Positions 33,388 through 42,318 of a stretch of DNA of 64,000 bases are shown here, in pieces; the first letter of the stretch is position 1, and each line of letters starts with the position of its first letter. The stretch covers positions 124,001 through 188,000 of the forward strand of contig CAVPFW010000022.1 in assembly GCA_963703855.1 (NCBI GenBank). The letters are read 5' to 3'. The translations under genes were made by a program, and so were the position numbers. Source of the stretch: AP-15 sp963703855. GTDB taxonomy: Bacteria > Pseudomonadota > Alphaproteobacteria > ATCC43930 > CGMCC-115725. The notes below the pieces were generated by a model. It was not told the DNA's origin. It ran no database searches and saw only the letters and a list, made by a program, of their open reading frames with translations.

Positions 33388-34149
33388 CTAGCCGAACTCG
33401 TTCACGACAAAGCGTTCGCCGGCCACGGCCGCGGCGGCGATATCGCCGTTTTCGCCGCGGCCGAACTTGAACCCGCGCTCGATCGAGGCCACCCGCTGGT
33501 CGGGAGTGCCGTGGTGCTCGCGGGCGGTAAACTCGGTGTCGCCGAGCTTCTCGAACAGCGCGCCCGCGCCCTGGAGATCGAGCCCGGGATAGGCCGCCTT
33601 TCGCGCCGCAAGAAAATACCCGGCGAGATAGTCTGCGTGCAGTTCGGCGAGCTTGACGCTCGGCCACGTCTTGGTCAGCTTGTCGTAAAAGCCGGATTGG
33701 TATTGGTAAATATGGCCGAATTCATGCGCACACACGGCGATGACGGCCATTCCATCGTCGTGGAAGCCGGTCAAGGTATGATGAAACAGGTTGAGGCCGA
33801 AGATTACCGTCCCGCTGGTCCCGGAGATCTTGGTCTCGCGGGTGGCAAAGGCGTTTTCGGCATTGGTGTCGTCGCAGAAGGCAAAACCCGGATAGACGTC
33901 GAATTGCTCGGCCACGCGGACGAGCGCACGGCCCAGATAATGATCGATTGTGGCGTCCCCTGACGAGGTGATCAGTTTTTGCTCGGCGTCGACGGTGGCG
34001 ACGATGCCGCCCGACTGGACGCCGAGTTGGCCGACCGGCGCCAGCAAATGGCAGCCTTCGGCCGCAACTCGCTGGGAGGCGCGGCTTTGCGCCGCCCATC
34101 CGACGATCGCCAAAGAGGGCAGGATCAAGAGCTCGCGCCGACTGATCAT
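33388..34149 (-). CDS. Exported zinc metallopeptidase-like protein
   Basis: A 253-residue protein beginning with a Tat-like signal (ISRRELLILPSLAIVGWAA). The zincin motif HEFGH lies in VCAHEFGHIYQYQ, with a downstream ELHADYLAGYF, where the Glu/Asp of an M48-like third ligand would lie. The C-terminal part has REHHGTPDQR. It is the first gene of a four-gene operon: peptidase, rhodanese, small secreted protein, two-helix membrane protein (gaps of 2, 31 and -1 bases). Whether it is an active protease or a structural relative is unknown. Confidence 0.75.
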   Translation of the reverse strand: MISRRELLILPSLAIVGWAAQSRASQRVAAEGCHLLAPVGQLGVQSGGIVATVDAEQKLITSSGDATIDHYLGRALVRVAEQFDVYPGFAFCDDTNAENAFATRETKISGTSGTVIFGLNLFHHTLTGFHDDGMAVIAVCAHEFGHIYQYQSGFYDKLTKTWPSVKLAELHADYLAGYFLAARKAAYPGLDLQGAGALFEKLGDTEFTAREHHGTPDQRVASIERGFKFGRGENGDIAAAAVAGERFVVNEFG

Positions 34150-34304
34150 CGCGGCAAACCTCTGGTCTGTGGCTCGCCCGTAGCTCACGCTAAACTCGCA
34201 TAAACCATAGCAGATTTTTGCGGCGGATACAATCCCGGCACGCGCATCGGCGCCAACCGGCCCCCCGCGCGGGCGCAGGAGGCGCAGAAAGGGTTCTCGG
34301 TGAA

Positions 34305-35243
34305 CTACTCTGCGCTTTGCGGGCGGTGGCGCTGGACGGCTTCGGGGTTGGTCGAATCGGCGCCCATGTAGATGCCGCGCTCCCAGCTGCGCTTTAAGGG
34401 GTCGGCGACCTTCAGCGACATGCGGCCGATATGCTCGATCTCGATCTCGACGGTCTCGCCGTCCTGCAACGCGCCCAAGCCTTCGTGATTGGTGCCGCAG
34501 GCGATCAGGTCGCCGGTGTTCAGGGTCATCACCGTCGAGGCGAACTCGATCAGCTCCGGCACCCGGTGCTCCATGTCGTCGGTGTTGTAGTGGTGGCGCA
34601 GCTGGCCGTCGTTCCAGAAGCGCACGACCAGATCGTTGGGCTCGGGGATCTCGTCGGCGGTGGCGATGCACGGGCCGATCGGGGCGAAGGTGTCGAACGA
34701 TTTGCCGAGCCAGCTGCCGGCCTTCCAGGTCCGCCTGCCCTCGCCGCGCGCCGACACGTCGATCAGGCAGGTGTAGCCGAACACCGCATTGCGCCAATCC
34801 GCCTGGCTGACCTTCTTTGCCGGCCCCTTGATCACCAGCGCCAATTCGGCCTCGTGCATGAAGATCCACGGCTCGGTGAATTCGGGCAGGCGGATCGTGT
34901 CGCCCGGCCCGACCACCGCCTCCGGGTTTTTCAAAAACATGTTCAAGGGCCGTGCCTCGCGCTGCGCGTGCTCCCAGTAATTGGCGATGCAGCACAGGAT
35001 CTTGCCGGGCCGCGGCAAAGGCGGCGACAGGCGCACCGAGGCGAGCGGCAATGCCTCGCCCTCTGCCGCCTGGCGCTCCAGCGCCGGCCGCAGCCGGTCG
35101 AAGCCGTCGATCAATCCCTGCATCGTCAACTGCGCGGTGTGCCCGCGCTCGACCACGCCGGCGAGGCTGACGACGCCGCGATCGGTCAGCAAGCCCGGCA
35201 CCGGCCCGCTTTGCCCCGAAGCCTCAAACAGCACCAGCTTCAT
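34305..35243 (-). CDS. Fumarylacetoacetate hydrolase family protein
   Basis: A 312-residue protein of the FAH superfamily, which cleaves C-C bonds or performs hydratase/isomerase steps late in aromatic catabolism. The metal-binding E-x-E is in FMHEAELALVI, and the third acidic ligand is the Asp of CLIDVSARG. The catalytic-domain blocks KTFD-like (KSFDTFAPIGP) and GDLIACGTNHEG are present. It is divergent from the TauD-type dioxygenase gene. Related enzymes act on acylpyruvates, 2-hydroxyhepta-2,4-diene-1,7-dioate or oxaloacetate; the substrate here is unknown. Confidence 0.88.
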   Translation of the reverse strand: MKLVLFEASGQSGPVPGLLTDRGVVSLAGVVERGHTAQLTMQGLIDGFDRLRPALERQAAEGEALPLASVRLSPPLPRPGKILCCIANYWEHAQREARPLNMFLKNPEAVVGPGDTIRLPEFTEPWIFMHEAELALVIKGPAKKVSQADWRNAVFGYTCLIDVSARGEGRRTWKAGSWLGKSFDTFAPIGPCIATADEIPEPNDLVVRFWNDGQLRHHYNTDDMEHRVPELIEFASTVMTLNTGDLIACGTNHEGLGALQDGETVEIEIEHIGRMSLKVADPLKRSWERGIYMGADSTNPEAVQRHRPQSAE

Positions 35244-35369
35244 GATCTCCTCCCCAGCCCGACCGCGAGATTACCGGGTTCGGCGCATGGCAACCATCGC
35301 CAATCTCGGTGTTGACACGATCCAAAGCGCGGGCCGAACGTTGGCAATCCTATTCGGGAGGAATGAGCG

Positions 35370-36221
35370 ATGGTCGAGATCCGCCGCATCGGGCCGCAGA
35401 TCGGGGTCGAGGTTTCGGGCGTCGACGTGAAGACGCTCGACGATGCCGGCTTTGCCCCGATCTACCAGGCCTGGCTCGACCATAACATTCTCGTGGTGCG
35501 CGACCAGGAGCTCGAGATCGGCGATTTCCTGCGCTACAGCCGCCGTTTCGGGCCGGTCGTCCCGCACCCGTCGAAATCGACGCGCCACCCCGAGATCCCC
35601 GAGATCACGATGCTCGGGATCAACAAATTCGATGCCGACGGCAAGCTCGATAACGCGATCTACCGCCGCGGCGCCGAGGGCTGGCACACCGACGGGGCCT
35701 ATAATCAGGCGCCGTTCAAGGCGACCCAGCTCTATGCGCTGGCCATTCCGAGCCGCGGCGGCGACACCCTGTTCGCCAACGGCTACGCGGCCTACGACGC
35801 GTTGCCCGAGCGGCTGAAACGGCGGCTCGACGGGGTCATGGGCGCGTTCTCCTACGGCGGCAGGCGCGGCGGGTCCGCGCTCCTCGACAAGGAGGACCAG
35901 GAGTGGACCCCGGTGCTGCACCCGATCATCCGCACCCACCCCGAGACCGGACGCAAATCGCTCTATTTCGATCCCGGCAAGATCGTCGACATCGTCGGCG
36001 CCGACCGCGGCGAGAGCGACGCGCTGATCGCCGAGCTCAAAGGCTGCATGATCCAGCCCGACGCCGAATACCGCCACCAATGGCGCAAGGGCGACATCGT
36101 GATCTGGGACAACCGCTGCTCATATCACAAGGCGGCCGGCGACTACCCGCCCGAGGAAGACCGCATCCACTGGCGGGTGTCGATCAACGATTTCGCGGCC
36201 GAGGCCTTGGCGGCGGAGTAG
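35370..36221 (+). CDS. TauD/TfdA-family Fe(II)/2-oxoglutarate dioxygenase
   Basis: A 283-residue dioxygenase that couples oxidation of a substrate to decarboxylation of 2-oxoglutarate. The iron triad is His and Asp in GWHTDGAYNQ and the distal His in CSYHKAAGDYP; the Arg that binds 2-oxoglutarate is in IHWRVSI. The N-terminal IGVEVSGVDV is the usual start of the fold. GGAGG precedes the ATG. Family substrates include taurine, 2,4-D and alkyl sulfates; the neighbouring FAH hydrolase, SDR and aldolase suggest carbon rather than sulfur catabolism. Confidence 0.88.
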   Translation: MVEIRRIGPQIGVEVSGVDVKTLDDAGFAPIYQAWLDHNILVVRDQELEIGDFLRYSRRFGPVVPHPSKSTRHPEIPEITMLGINKFDADGKLDNAIYRRGAEGWHTDGAYNQAPFKATQLYALAIPSRGGDTLFANGYAAYDALPERLKRRLDGVMGAFSYGGRRGGSALLDKEDQEWTPVLHPIIRTHPETGRKSLYFDPGKIVDIVGADRGESDALIAELKGCMIQPDAEYRHQWRKGDIVIWDNRCSYHKAAGDYPPEEDRIHWRVSINDFAAEALAAE

Positions 36222-36477
36222 TGCGCACCAGCATCCGGGTCGTTCCGGTCGCGACCGGGCTCGGCGCCGCGATCCGCGGCTTCCCCGCGGCGTCGAACGC
36301 CGCACGCACCGTCGTGAAACCGGGGCGCACCGGGCGGCGGGCCGGGCGCGAACCGTATTCGCCGCGCTCGGCGGCGAGCCTTTTGCCGAGGCGAAAGCGC
36401 GGGCTCTGCGAGGCATGCCCGGATATGCCGTGCTTGCGGCTGCCCATGCCGCCGCGGCCCTGCTGCACGATGCGAGC

Positions 36478-37227
36478 TCAGCGCCGAACGTCGCCCCAGA
36501 CGACGTAGCGGTTGCGGGCGCGCGGCGCGAGACCCTCCTCGACCATGCGCTGCACCTGCGCCGCGACCAGATCGGAGAGCGCGTCGCCGCCGATATCGAC
36601 GAGGCCATGCGCCCGCAGCAGCGCCTCGATCTCCTGGCGCGGCCGCCCGCCGAGGAACGGCAGCCGATCGCCGACCGCGGCGTATTCCGGGCTGGTGCGC
36701 GCATTCTCCTGGCAGCCCGGCTGAGCCCCGGCGACGCGGTCGCTGCCGTCGAGCACCGCGCCGTCGACGACGACCAGCCGCCCTCCCGGCCGCAGCACCC
36801 GGATCCATTCGTCGATCGCGGCCTCCGGGTGCGGCAGGGTCCACAGCACATGACGGCTGATCGCGAGGTCGAAGCTGGCCGGGCCGAACGGCAATTGTTC
36901 GGCGTCGGCCTGTTCGAAGCGGATTTCGAGGCCGCGTTCGGCCGCCTTGCGCTCGCCGCGCGCGATCATCGCCGGGGCAAAGTCGACGCCGGTCACCCGA
37001 TGCCCGCGCGCGGCGAGCTCCAGGCTGAGAAACCCGGTGCCGCAGCCGAGGTCGAGCGCATCGAGCGCGCCGCGGCCCGGCACCACCAGGCCGAATATGC
37101 GATCCCACGCCGCGCGCTCGGCCGCGGTGCGGATGCTGTGGCCGAAATCCTCGTCGAAATGCGCCGCCCGGCGGTCCCAATGGGCGGCGACCTGCTGCTT
37201 GACCGGGTCGGTATTCGCGGACGACAT
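36478..37227 (-). CDS. Class I SAM-dependent methyltransferase
   Basis: A 249-residue methyltransferase. Motif I is ALDLGCGTGFLSLELA (near 56-71), followed by the acidic VTGVDFAP (motif II) and ADAEQLPFGPASFD (motif III). VLRPGGRLVVVDG is motif IV-V. It resembles the UbiE/arsenite or small-molecule branch of methyltransferase_11. It is 27 bases downstream of the LLM gene at 38.2 kb and may be co-transcribed with it. Acceptor unknown. Confidence 0.85.
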   Translation of the reverse strand: MSSANTDPVKQQVAAHWDRRAAHFDEDFGHSIRTAAERAAWDRIFGLVVPGRGALDALDLGCGTGFLSLELAARGHRVTGVDFAPAMIARGERKAAERGLEIRFEQADAEQLPFGPASFDLAISRHVLWTLPHPEAAIDEWIRVLRPGGRLVVVDGAVLDGSDRVAGAQPGCQENARTSPEYAAVGDRLPFLGGRPRQEIEALLRAHGLVDIGGDALSDLVAAQVQRMVEEGLAPRARNRYVVWGDVRR

Positions 37228-37254
37228 CGGCGGTGTCCTTTCTTGTTCGCGGCT

Positions 37255-38175
37255 TCAGTCGAACCCGGCGACCGCGGCCAGCGCTTCGACCTGCTCGGCG
37301 TAGCGCGAGACCGGGTTGAGCAGCAGATGGTTGGCGCCCATCGCCACCAACTCCTCGAGCCGCTCGCGGACCTGCTCCGGGGTGCCGTGGATGCCGGAGG
37401 CGTCGGTTCCCTCGGGATTATGGTAGACCTCGGTGAACCAGCGGTGGAGCTCGGCCCGCGCCACTTCCGGGCGCTCGTCGACCGCCATGAACAGCCGCTT
37501 CGAGATCGGGAACGCCGCCGGGTCCCGCCCGGCCTTCTCCAATGCCGCCCGCAGGATCGGCACCGACCGGCCGAAGGCGGCGATGCTCGACCCGCCCGAC
37601 CCCATCCACCCGTCGGCGAGCGCGGCGGCGCGGCGCACCGCGTCGGGGTGGCCGACCCCCATCCAGATCGGCAGATGCGGTTTTTGCACCGGCTTCGGCA
37701 TCATCGTGCCGCCTTCGAGCTGATAGATATTGCCCCGATAATCGACCCGTGGCTCGGCCCACAATGCCCGGATCAGCTCGACCCCTTCGCGGAACCGCCG
37801 CACGCGGCGTTCACGGGGCACCCCGAACTGGGCGTAGTGGTGGTCGCGGCCCAATCCGACGCCGAGGATCGCCCGGCCGCCGCTGACTTGGTCGAGGCTC
37901 GCCCATTGATGGGCGACATGAGCCGGGTGGTGCACCGGCAGCACCACCACCGAGGCGCCGAGGCGGATCCGGGTGGTGACCGCGGCGGCATAGGTCAGCA
38001 CCACGACCGGGTCGAAGCAGAACACGTGATCGAGGGTGTTCTCGGTCACCCACAGATCGCGGAAGCCGAGCGCCTCGGCGCGCTGCGCCACCCCGCGCAC
38101 CGCCGCGATGTCGATCGGCTCGGGCGAGCGGTGGGGCAGCGCCACCCCCAGCGCGATCTTGTCCTTCAAGGCCAT
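37255..38175 (-). CDS. LLM class flavin-dependent oxidoreductase
   Basis: A 306-residue luciferase-like TIM barrel. Motifs: LGFRDLWVTENTL near 35-47, VVVLPVHHPAHVAHQWASLD near 77-96 and GRAILGVGLGRDHHYAQFG, which contacts flavin phosphate. The C-terminal GTPEQVRERLEELV is the typical closing helix. The N-terminal style (GVALPHR) suggests F420-type relatives, but FMN cannot be excluded. It lies upstream of the methyltransferase and downstream of a VOC gene on the same strand. Confidence 0.85.
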   Translation of the reverse strand: MALKDKIALGVALPHRSPEPIDIAAVRGVAQRAEALGFRDLWVTENTLDHVFCFDPVVVLTYAAAVTTRIRLGASVVVLPVHHPAHVAHQWASLDQVSGGRAILGVGLGRDHHYAQFGVPRERRVRRFREGVELIRALWAEPRVDYRGNIYQLEGGTMMPKPVQKPHLPIWMGVGHPDAVRRAAALADGWMGSGGSSIAAFGRSVPILRAALEKAGRDPAAFPISKRLFMAVDERPEVARAELHRWFTEVYHNPEGTDASGIHGTPEQVRERLEELVAMGANHLLLNPVSRYAEQVEALAAVAGFD

Positions 38176-38255
38176 GCTCGGCGCCCTCCGGGATCTATGG
38201 ACGAGAGCATTCAGTGCCTGATTCGAAATGAGGCGAACGATCCCAGTATCTTATC

Positions 38256-38288
38256 GTCGCCCCGGCGAAAGCCGGGGTCCAGGGCGAC
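38256..38288. repeat. Short palindrome (CCCCGGC-GAAA-GCCGGGG)
   Basis: GTCGCCCCGGC, then GAAA, then GCCGGGG and, after a short interruption, GGCGAC forms a stem with a GNRA-type loop. It lies between the VOC gene 3' end and the LLM gene start. It matches the common alphaproteobacterial intergenic motif around CCGGCGAAAGCCGG. Confidence 0.6.
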
Positions 38289-38331
38289 CGCACGGGGCTT
38301 AATCTTTTGCCATTTTTTTCGGGTCGGGCAC

Positions 38332-38688
38332 TCAGACCTTCTCGATCAGTTCCATCTGCGCGCCGTCGGGCGCTTCGATAAAGCACACGCGCCGGCCGTT
38401 GTTGGGGGCCATCTCCTCGAGGATGCGCACCCCGTTCTTGCGCATGCGCTCGACGGTCCCGGCATAGTCGTCGGTGTCGACGGCGATGTGCTCGATCCCG
38501 TAATGCTGCTCGTGGTTCTGGCTGGCGATCAGGGTGGTGATGTTGAGCTGCAGCCCGTGCAGATCGAGGCGGAAGCCGCGGCCCGGGATCTCGGCCTTCA
38601 GGGTCGCGCCGAAATTGTCGACATAGAACTGCATGGTCTCTTTGGGATCGCGGGTCTTCAGGTGCACGTGCTGTACGCCATACGCCAT
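38332..38688 (-). CDS. VOC (glyoxalase/bleomycin-resistance fold) protein
   Basis: A 118-residue single-domain vicinal-oxygen-chelate protein. It starts with AYGVQHVHLKTRDP, where the first His is the metal ligand; HYGIEHIAVDTDD gives the second, and the final FIEAPDGAQMELIEK supplies the conserved Glu. Such proteins may be lyases, isomerases, dioxygenases or resistance proteins. It is divergent from the SDR gene and lies beside LLM and methyltransferase genes. Confidence 0.82.
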   Translation of the reverse strand: MAYGVQHVHLKTRDPKETMQFYVDNFGATLKAEIPGRGFRLDLHGLQLNITTLIASQNHEQHYGIEHIAVDTDDYAGTVERMRKNGVRILEEMAPNNGRRVCFIEAPDGAQMELIEKV

Positions 38689-38970
38689 GATCGTTCTCCT
38701 GGTCGGTTGTCGCGTTCTGCGCGGTCCGTTGCTCGGCCGCCAGCGCGGCACGCCACGATATCGCGATTGGCCGGCGGCATCGAGCCTTTGTTGACCGGCC
38801 CCCGCCGAAATCCCGCCCCGGCGAAATCCCGCCCCGGCGAAATCCCACCCCGCCGCGACGCCTTCAATCTTTCGCGGGTTTTCTCGGCCGAGACCGGCGC
38901 GGGACCCGATGTGGCGCCCGGCGCGCCCGGCGGATATGGTGGGCGTCCCCCTCGAGGAGGAATGACGGAG

Positions 38971-39789
38971 ATGAGCGGCGTTGTGCGGCCTGAAGACGAT
39001 CTCGGCCTCGCCGGCAAGGTGGCGATCGTCACCGGCGGCGGGGCGCCCGATGACGGCATCGGCAACGGCCGGGCAGCGGCGTTGCTGCTGGCTCGGGCGG
39101 GCGCCAAAGTCGTCGTCATCGATGTCGTGCGCGAGGCGGCCGAGCAGACCGTGGCGATGATCCTCGCCGAGGGCGGCGCCGCCATGCCGTTCGTCGCCGA
39201 CGTCGCCGAGGAGAGCCGGTGCAAGGCGCTGGTCGAAGCTGCGGTAAAGGAGTTTGGCCGGCTCGACCTCCTCGACAACAATGTCGGCATCGGCGGGCGC
39301 GGCAACGTCGTCGACACCCCGGTCGACCTGTGGCGCCGGATCATGCAGGTCAATGTCGACAGCATGTTCTTTGTCTCGCGCTATGCCATTCCGGCGATGG
39401 TCGAAACCGCCGGCGGGGGTGCCATCGTCAACGTGTCGTCGATCTCGGCGCTGCGGCCGCGAGGCCTGACCGCGTATTCGACCTCGAAGGGTGCCGTCAT
39501 CGCGCTGACCCGGGCGATGGCGGTCGATCACGGTCCGCAGAACATCCGCGTCAATTGCGTGGCGCCGGGGCCGATCTACACCCCTCGCATGTACACCGGG
39601 CAGATGACCCCGGCCGGCCGTGAGGCGCGCCGCAAGGCGTCGGTGCTGGGTCTCGAAGGGCTCGGCTGGGATATCGGTCACGCCGTCCGGTTTTTGCTGT
39701 CGGCGCAGGCGCGCTACATCACCGGACAGACCCTGGTGGTGGATGGCGGGGCCACTCTCGTCGGCCCGACCCGCGCCCCCGGCAGCTGA
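38971..39789 (+). CDS. Short-chain dehydrogenase/reductase (SDR)
   Basis: A 272-residue classical SDR. The nucleotide-binding Gly motif is stretched: TGGGAPDDGIGNGRAAA. The NNAG site reads NNVGIGG; the active site has Ser in NVSSIS and Tyr/Lys in AYSTSKGA. The C-terminal TGQTLVVDGGATL is typical of the quinone/steroid-type group. Two in-frame ATGs, at 38962 and 38971, follow GAGGAGG; spacing favours 38971 (10 bases rather than 1). It is divergent from the VOC gene. Confidence 0.86.
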   Translation: MSGVVRPEDDLGLAGKVAIVTGGGAPDDGIGNGRAAALLLARAGAKVVVIDVVREAAEQTVAMILAEGGAAMPFVADVAEESRCKALVEAAVKEFGRLDLLDNNVGIGGRGNVVDTPVDLWRRIMQVNVDSMFFVSRYAIPAMVETAGGGAIVNVSSISALRPRGLTAYSTSKGAVIALTRAMAVDHGPQNIRVNCVAPGPIYTPRMYTGQMTPAGREARRKASVLGLEGLGWDIGHAVRFLLSAQARYITGQTLVVDGGATLVGPTRAPGS

Positions 39790-40341
39790 GCGCGGGGACC
39801 GGCCGGCGCTGATCGAGGGCGAGCCGTAGCGTAAATGCGGCAGGGCGCTGGCGGACGGCAAAGGAGAGCGCCCGCCGTCGGTCGGTGCGCATGTTATTGG
39901 ATGTATCGGGATTTTTTGATTCCCATTGAACACCCCTGCTGTCGCTGCCCGGCAATCGCGAACTGCTGCGCATCATCGTCGAGAAGGCGCCCGGCTCGCT
40001 CGACGAGCGCACATCACCGGCAAGGCCAAGTTCGAGTTCGCGTGGTCGACAAGGCTGCTCGTAATATTGACGACGTGTCCGAGCCGGTAGTGGGTCAGTC
40101 TGAAATTGCAGACCGACCACTACCCCCGAGCCTTGCCGTTCCATCTCCGCCTGCGTAATATGGAAGAGCCCAGCGATTCGACCGGCGCTCGTTTCTCCAC
40201 ACACCGTTTTCTGCCGGATCTTCTACCGGGTCCGAGCCGCCTGCGCGGTTGCAGCGCGCAGCGTCGCAGGAGCAAGATAACCTGTGCGCTCGAAAGGCCC
40301 GGTAACGCCTGCTGATCACGAAATCGGCGAGGGAGGGCGTC
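39790..40341. other. Intergenic region with a possible HTH-gene remnant
   Basis: About 550 bases between the SDR gene and the third PEP-CTERM gene. It is AT-richer in parts and contains one protein-like fragment (39937-40068, listed separately). Nothing else is supported. Confidence 0.45.
39937..40068 (+). pseudogene. Possible remnant of a small HTH regulator
   Basis: One frame reads LPGNRELLRIIVEKAPGSLDE; after a frame change it reads ITGKAK. Together these resemble the recognition region of small winged-helix DNA-binding proteins (antitoxin-type, HVO_A0114-like). No start codon, no continuous frame and no remaining C-terminal half are present, so it is at best a decayed fragment. Confidence 0.3.
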
Positions 40342-40990
40342 GTGAGAAAGACCAGGTTCGGCTCGGCGGCGAGTTCTGACGGCGGCTCTCGTGTTGATTG
40401 CCGCAATGCCCCGGACGGCTTCCGCGGGAATCATCGTTGTCACCAGCCCAGGAATCGACTCGTTTACGTTCAAAAATACCGACCCCGCCAGGACGGCGAT
40501 AGATTTCGACGTGACGCTCAAGACTCTGACCGGGCCGGGGATCGGGGATGGAAACGGCGGACCGCCGTTCCCGCTGGCGTTCATCGGGCTGCCCAAGGTC
40601 GATGGCGGTTTCGGAGAGATCGTCTACCAGGGAGGCCCCGGCATAGCGCCCGGTGGCACATACACGCACAGTTTCCCAGGCTGGCCGGCGAACACCGTCT
40701 TCGACGTGGAGTTCTCGTTCCCGACGCCCCCGCCCGAAGGCTTTATCCTGATTACGTCGGAGGGGCATTTCCCGACGGAGGGAGCGACTGACCCAGTGCC
40801 TGAGCCGGGCGGCTTCAGCCTCCTCGCGGTCGGCGTGATCGGTTTATTCAGCTACCGCCGGGCTGCCGAGAAGCGGCGCAGTCGGCTAGGCAGCGGTGCG
40901 CCTGTATTTCATCTCTCCCCGGCCGCGGGTGTGGAGCCGACATCGTGCGGCAGCACCCGATGGAAAATCACGTCGCCGTCGGCGGCCTGA
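40342..40990 (+). CDS. PEP-CTERM sorted secreted protein (signal peptide split by frameshift)
   Basis: GTG 40342 follows GGAGGG by six bases and starts MRKTRFGSAA; the rest of the signal peptide (VLTAALVLIAAMPRTASAG) is in another frame. The shift falls at about 40371-40373, where one extra A in GCGAGTT explains it. The mature protein has Gly/Pro-rich beta-like sequence and the sorting tail VPEPGGFSLLAVGVIGLF plus YRRAAEKRR. The frame then continues about 40 residues further than is usual after the basic tail, so a second error near 40880 is possible. It is the third PEP-CTERM gene in the window. Confidence 0.7.
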
Positions 40991-41083
40991 CGTATCGGCT
41001 CGGGCCATTTCTCCGGCGAGATGTCGGGTAACCGCTCGCTCTTGAGCGGCAACGCATAACGGGGTCGAGCGCGAGGAGGAGCC

Positions 41084-42022
41084 ATGGCGGGCCGGATCAA
41101 TCGGGCGATTGAATTGTTGGCGCAGGGCCAGGCGATCTATTACGTCGGCGGCCACAGCGGGCATGTGCTGAGCCGCGCGCAAGGGCGCGAGGATGCCGGC
41201 ACCTGGGCCGACTACATCAATGTCGGCATGGAGCACGGGTCGTTCGACATGGCCGGGCTCGCCGAATACATGCGGGGGCTGGCCGAGGGCGGCCCGACCC
41301 GCTCGGGGCATCCGACCCCGACCGTCGTCGTCGAGGTGCCGGTCAACGGCACCGACGCCGCCAATGTCCGCTTCAACGCCTGGCAGTTTCGCCAGATCCT
41401 CGGCCGCGGCGCGCACGGGGTGCTGCTGTGCCAGGCCGAATTGGCGGACGCGGTCCGCGCCTTTGTCGAATCCTGCCGCTATCCGCACCATTCGGCGGGG
41501 GTCGATCCCGCCCTGCCCTCCCCGGTCGAACGCATGCGCGGCGCGGTTCGGGAGACCACCGGCGGCCTCGGCATCGGCACGCGCGGCCGCGGCTCGGAGG
41601 GGACGGCGGCCCCGATCTGGGGGCTCTCGGCCGAGGACTATCTCGAACGCTGCGACCCCTGGCCGCTCGATCCGAAAGGCGAGCTTTTGCTCGGGGTCAA
41701 GCTCGAATTGCCCGAGGGCATCGCCGATTGCGACGCGATCCTCGCGGTGCCCGGCCTCGGCTTTGCCGAATTGGGGCCGGGCGACCTCGGCTTGGCGCTC
41801 GGTTATACCGCAGTCCCGCGCGACCCCTACCCGCCCGAGATGCGCGAGGCGCGCCGGCGCGTGCTTGCCGCCTGCCAAAAGCACCGGGTCGCCTTTCTCG
41901 AAACCTGCTCGCCCGAAAACATCGCCGCCAAGCTCGACGAGGGGGTGCGGGTGATCGCCGGCCACCGCGAGGAAACCGGAATCGTCGGCCGCGCCCACCA
42001 GCGCCGCACGATGCCGGTTTAG
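41084..42022 (+). CDS. HpcH/HpaI aldolase family protein
   Basis: A 312-residue class II aldolase-fold protein that would cleave or form 2-oxo-acid aldols. The metal-binding acidic residues appear in HGSFDMAGL and near LGFAELGPGDLGLALG, the latter being the standard E-x-G-x-x-D-L block of this family. The N-terminal barrel strand includes AIYYVGGHSGH. The central region RGRGSEGTAAPIWGLSAEDY is longer than in HpaI, as in larger uncharacterised relatives. GGAGG precedes the ATG. It suits the catabolic setting of this region. Confidence 0.83.
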   Translation: MAGRINRAIELLAQGQAIYYVGGHSGHVLSRAQGREDAGTWADYINVGMEHGSFDMAGLAEYMRGLAEGGPTRSGHPTPTVVVEVPVNGTDAANVRFNAWQFRQILGRGAHGVLLCQAELADAVRAFVESCRYPHHSAGVDPALPSPVERMRGAVRETTGGLGIGTRGRGSEGTAAPIWGLSAEDYLERCDPWPLDPKGELLLGVKLELPEGIADCDAILAVPGLGFAELGPGDLGLALGYTAVPRDPYPPEMREARRRVLAACQKHRVAFLETCSPENIAAKLDEGVRVIAGHREETGIVGRAHQRRTMPV

Positions 42023-42156
42023 CGCGGGAGATATCCGCGATCGGTTGGATCTGCCGATAGAGCCCTGCGATACCGTCCCGGACAGACAGAAGAGCGCGCT
42101 TTCGGCGCCCTTCTAGCGTTCAGATGCAATCAGGTGGTGCAGTGCCAGCCTCCGTT

Positions 42157-42288
42157 GTCATGCCCGGCCCACGGGTCCGCGCTTGCGCGGCCCGAGGACA
42201 GGCTTCGTGCCGGGTATCCACGGACGCCGGCGAGGCCGGTCCGCAGCCCAGGGATGGCCGGGTCAAGCCCCGTCAAGCCTGGACATGA
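42157..42288. repeat. Dispersed palindromic element (GTCATGCCCGGC type), diverged
   Basis: It begins GTCATGCCCGGCCCACGGGTCCG and ends GGATGGCCGGGTCAAGCC...GGACATGAG, with an inner CGGACGCCGGCGAGGCCGGTCCG palindrome. It is related to the element at 31330-31420. Confidence 0.65.
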
Positions 42289-42318
42289 GGTGGTGAAGCT
42301 TCGGTTTGCGCCAGAGCA

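Noticed and set aside
36222..36477. Text such as IRVVPVATGLGAAIRGF after the TauD gene, like the start of another TauD/TfdA protein
   Set aside because: The similarity ends after about 17 residues and no frame continues it. It may be a tiny remnant, but the evidence is too thin for a feature.
36415..38970. A very long plus-strand open frame in front of the SDR
   Set aside because: It runs antisense to clearly coding methyltransferase, LLM and VOC genes; only the last 270 residues match a family (SDR).
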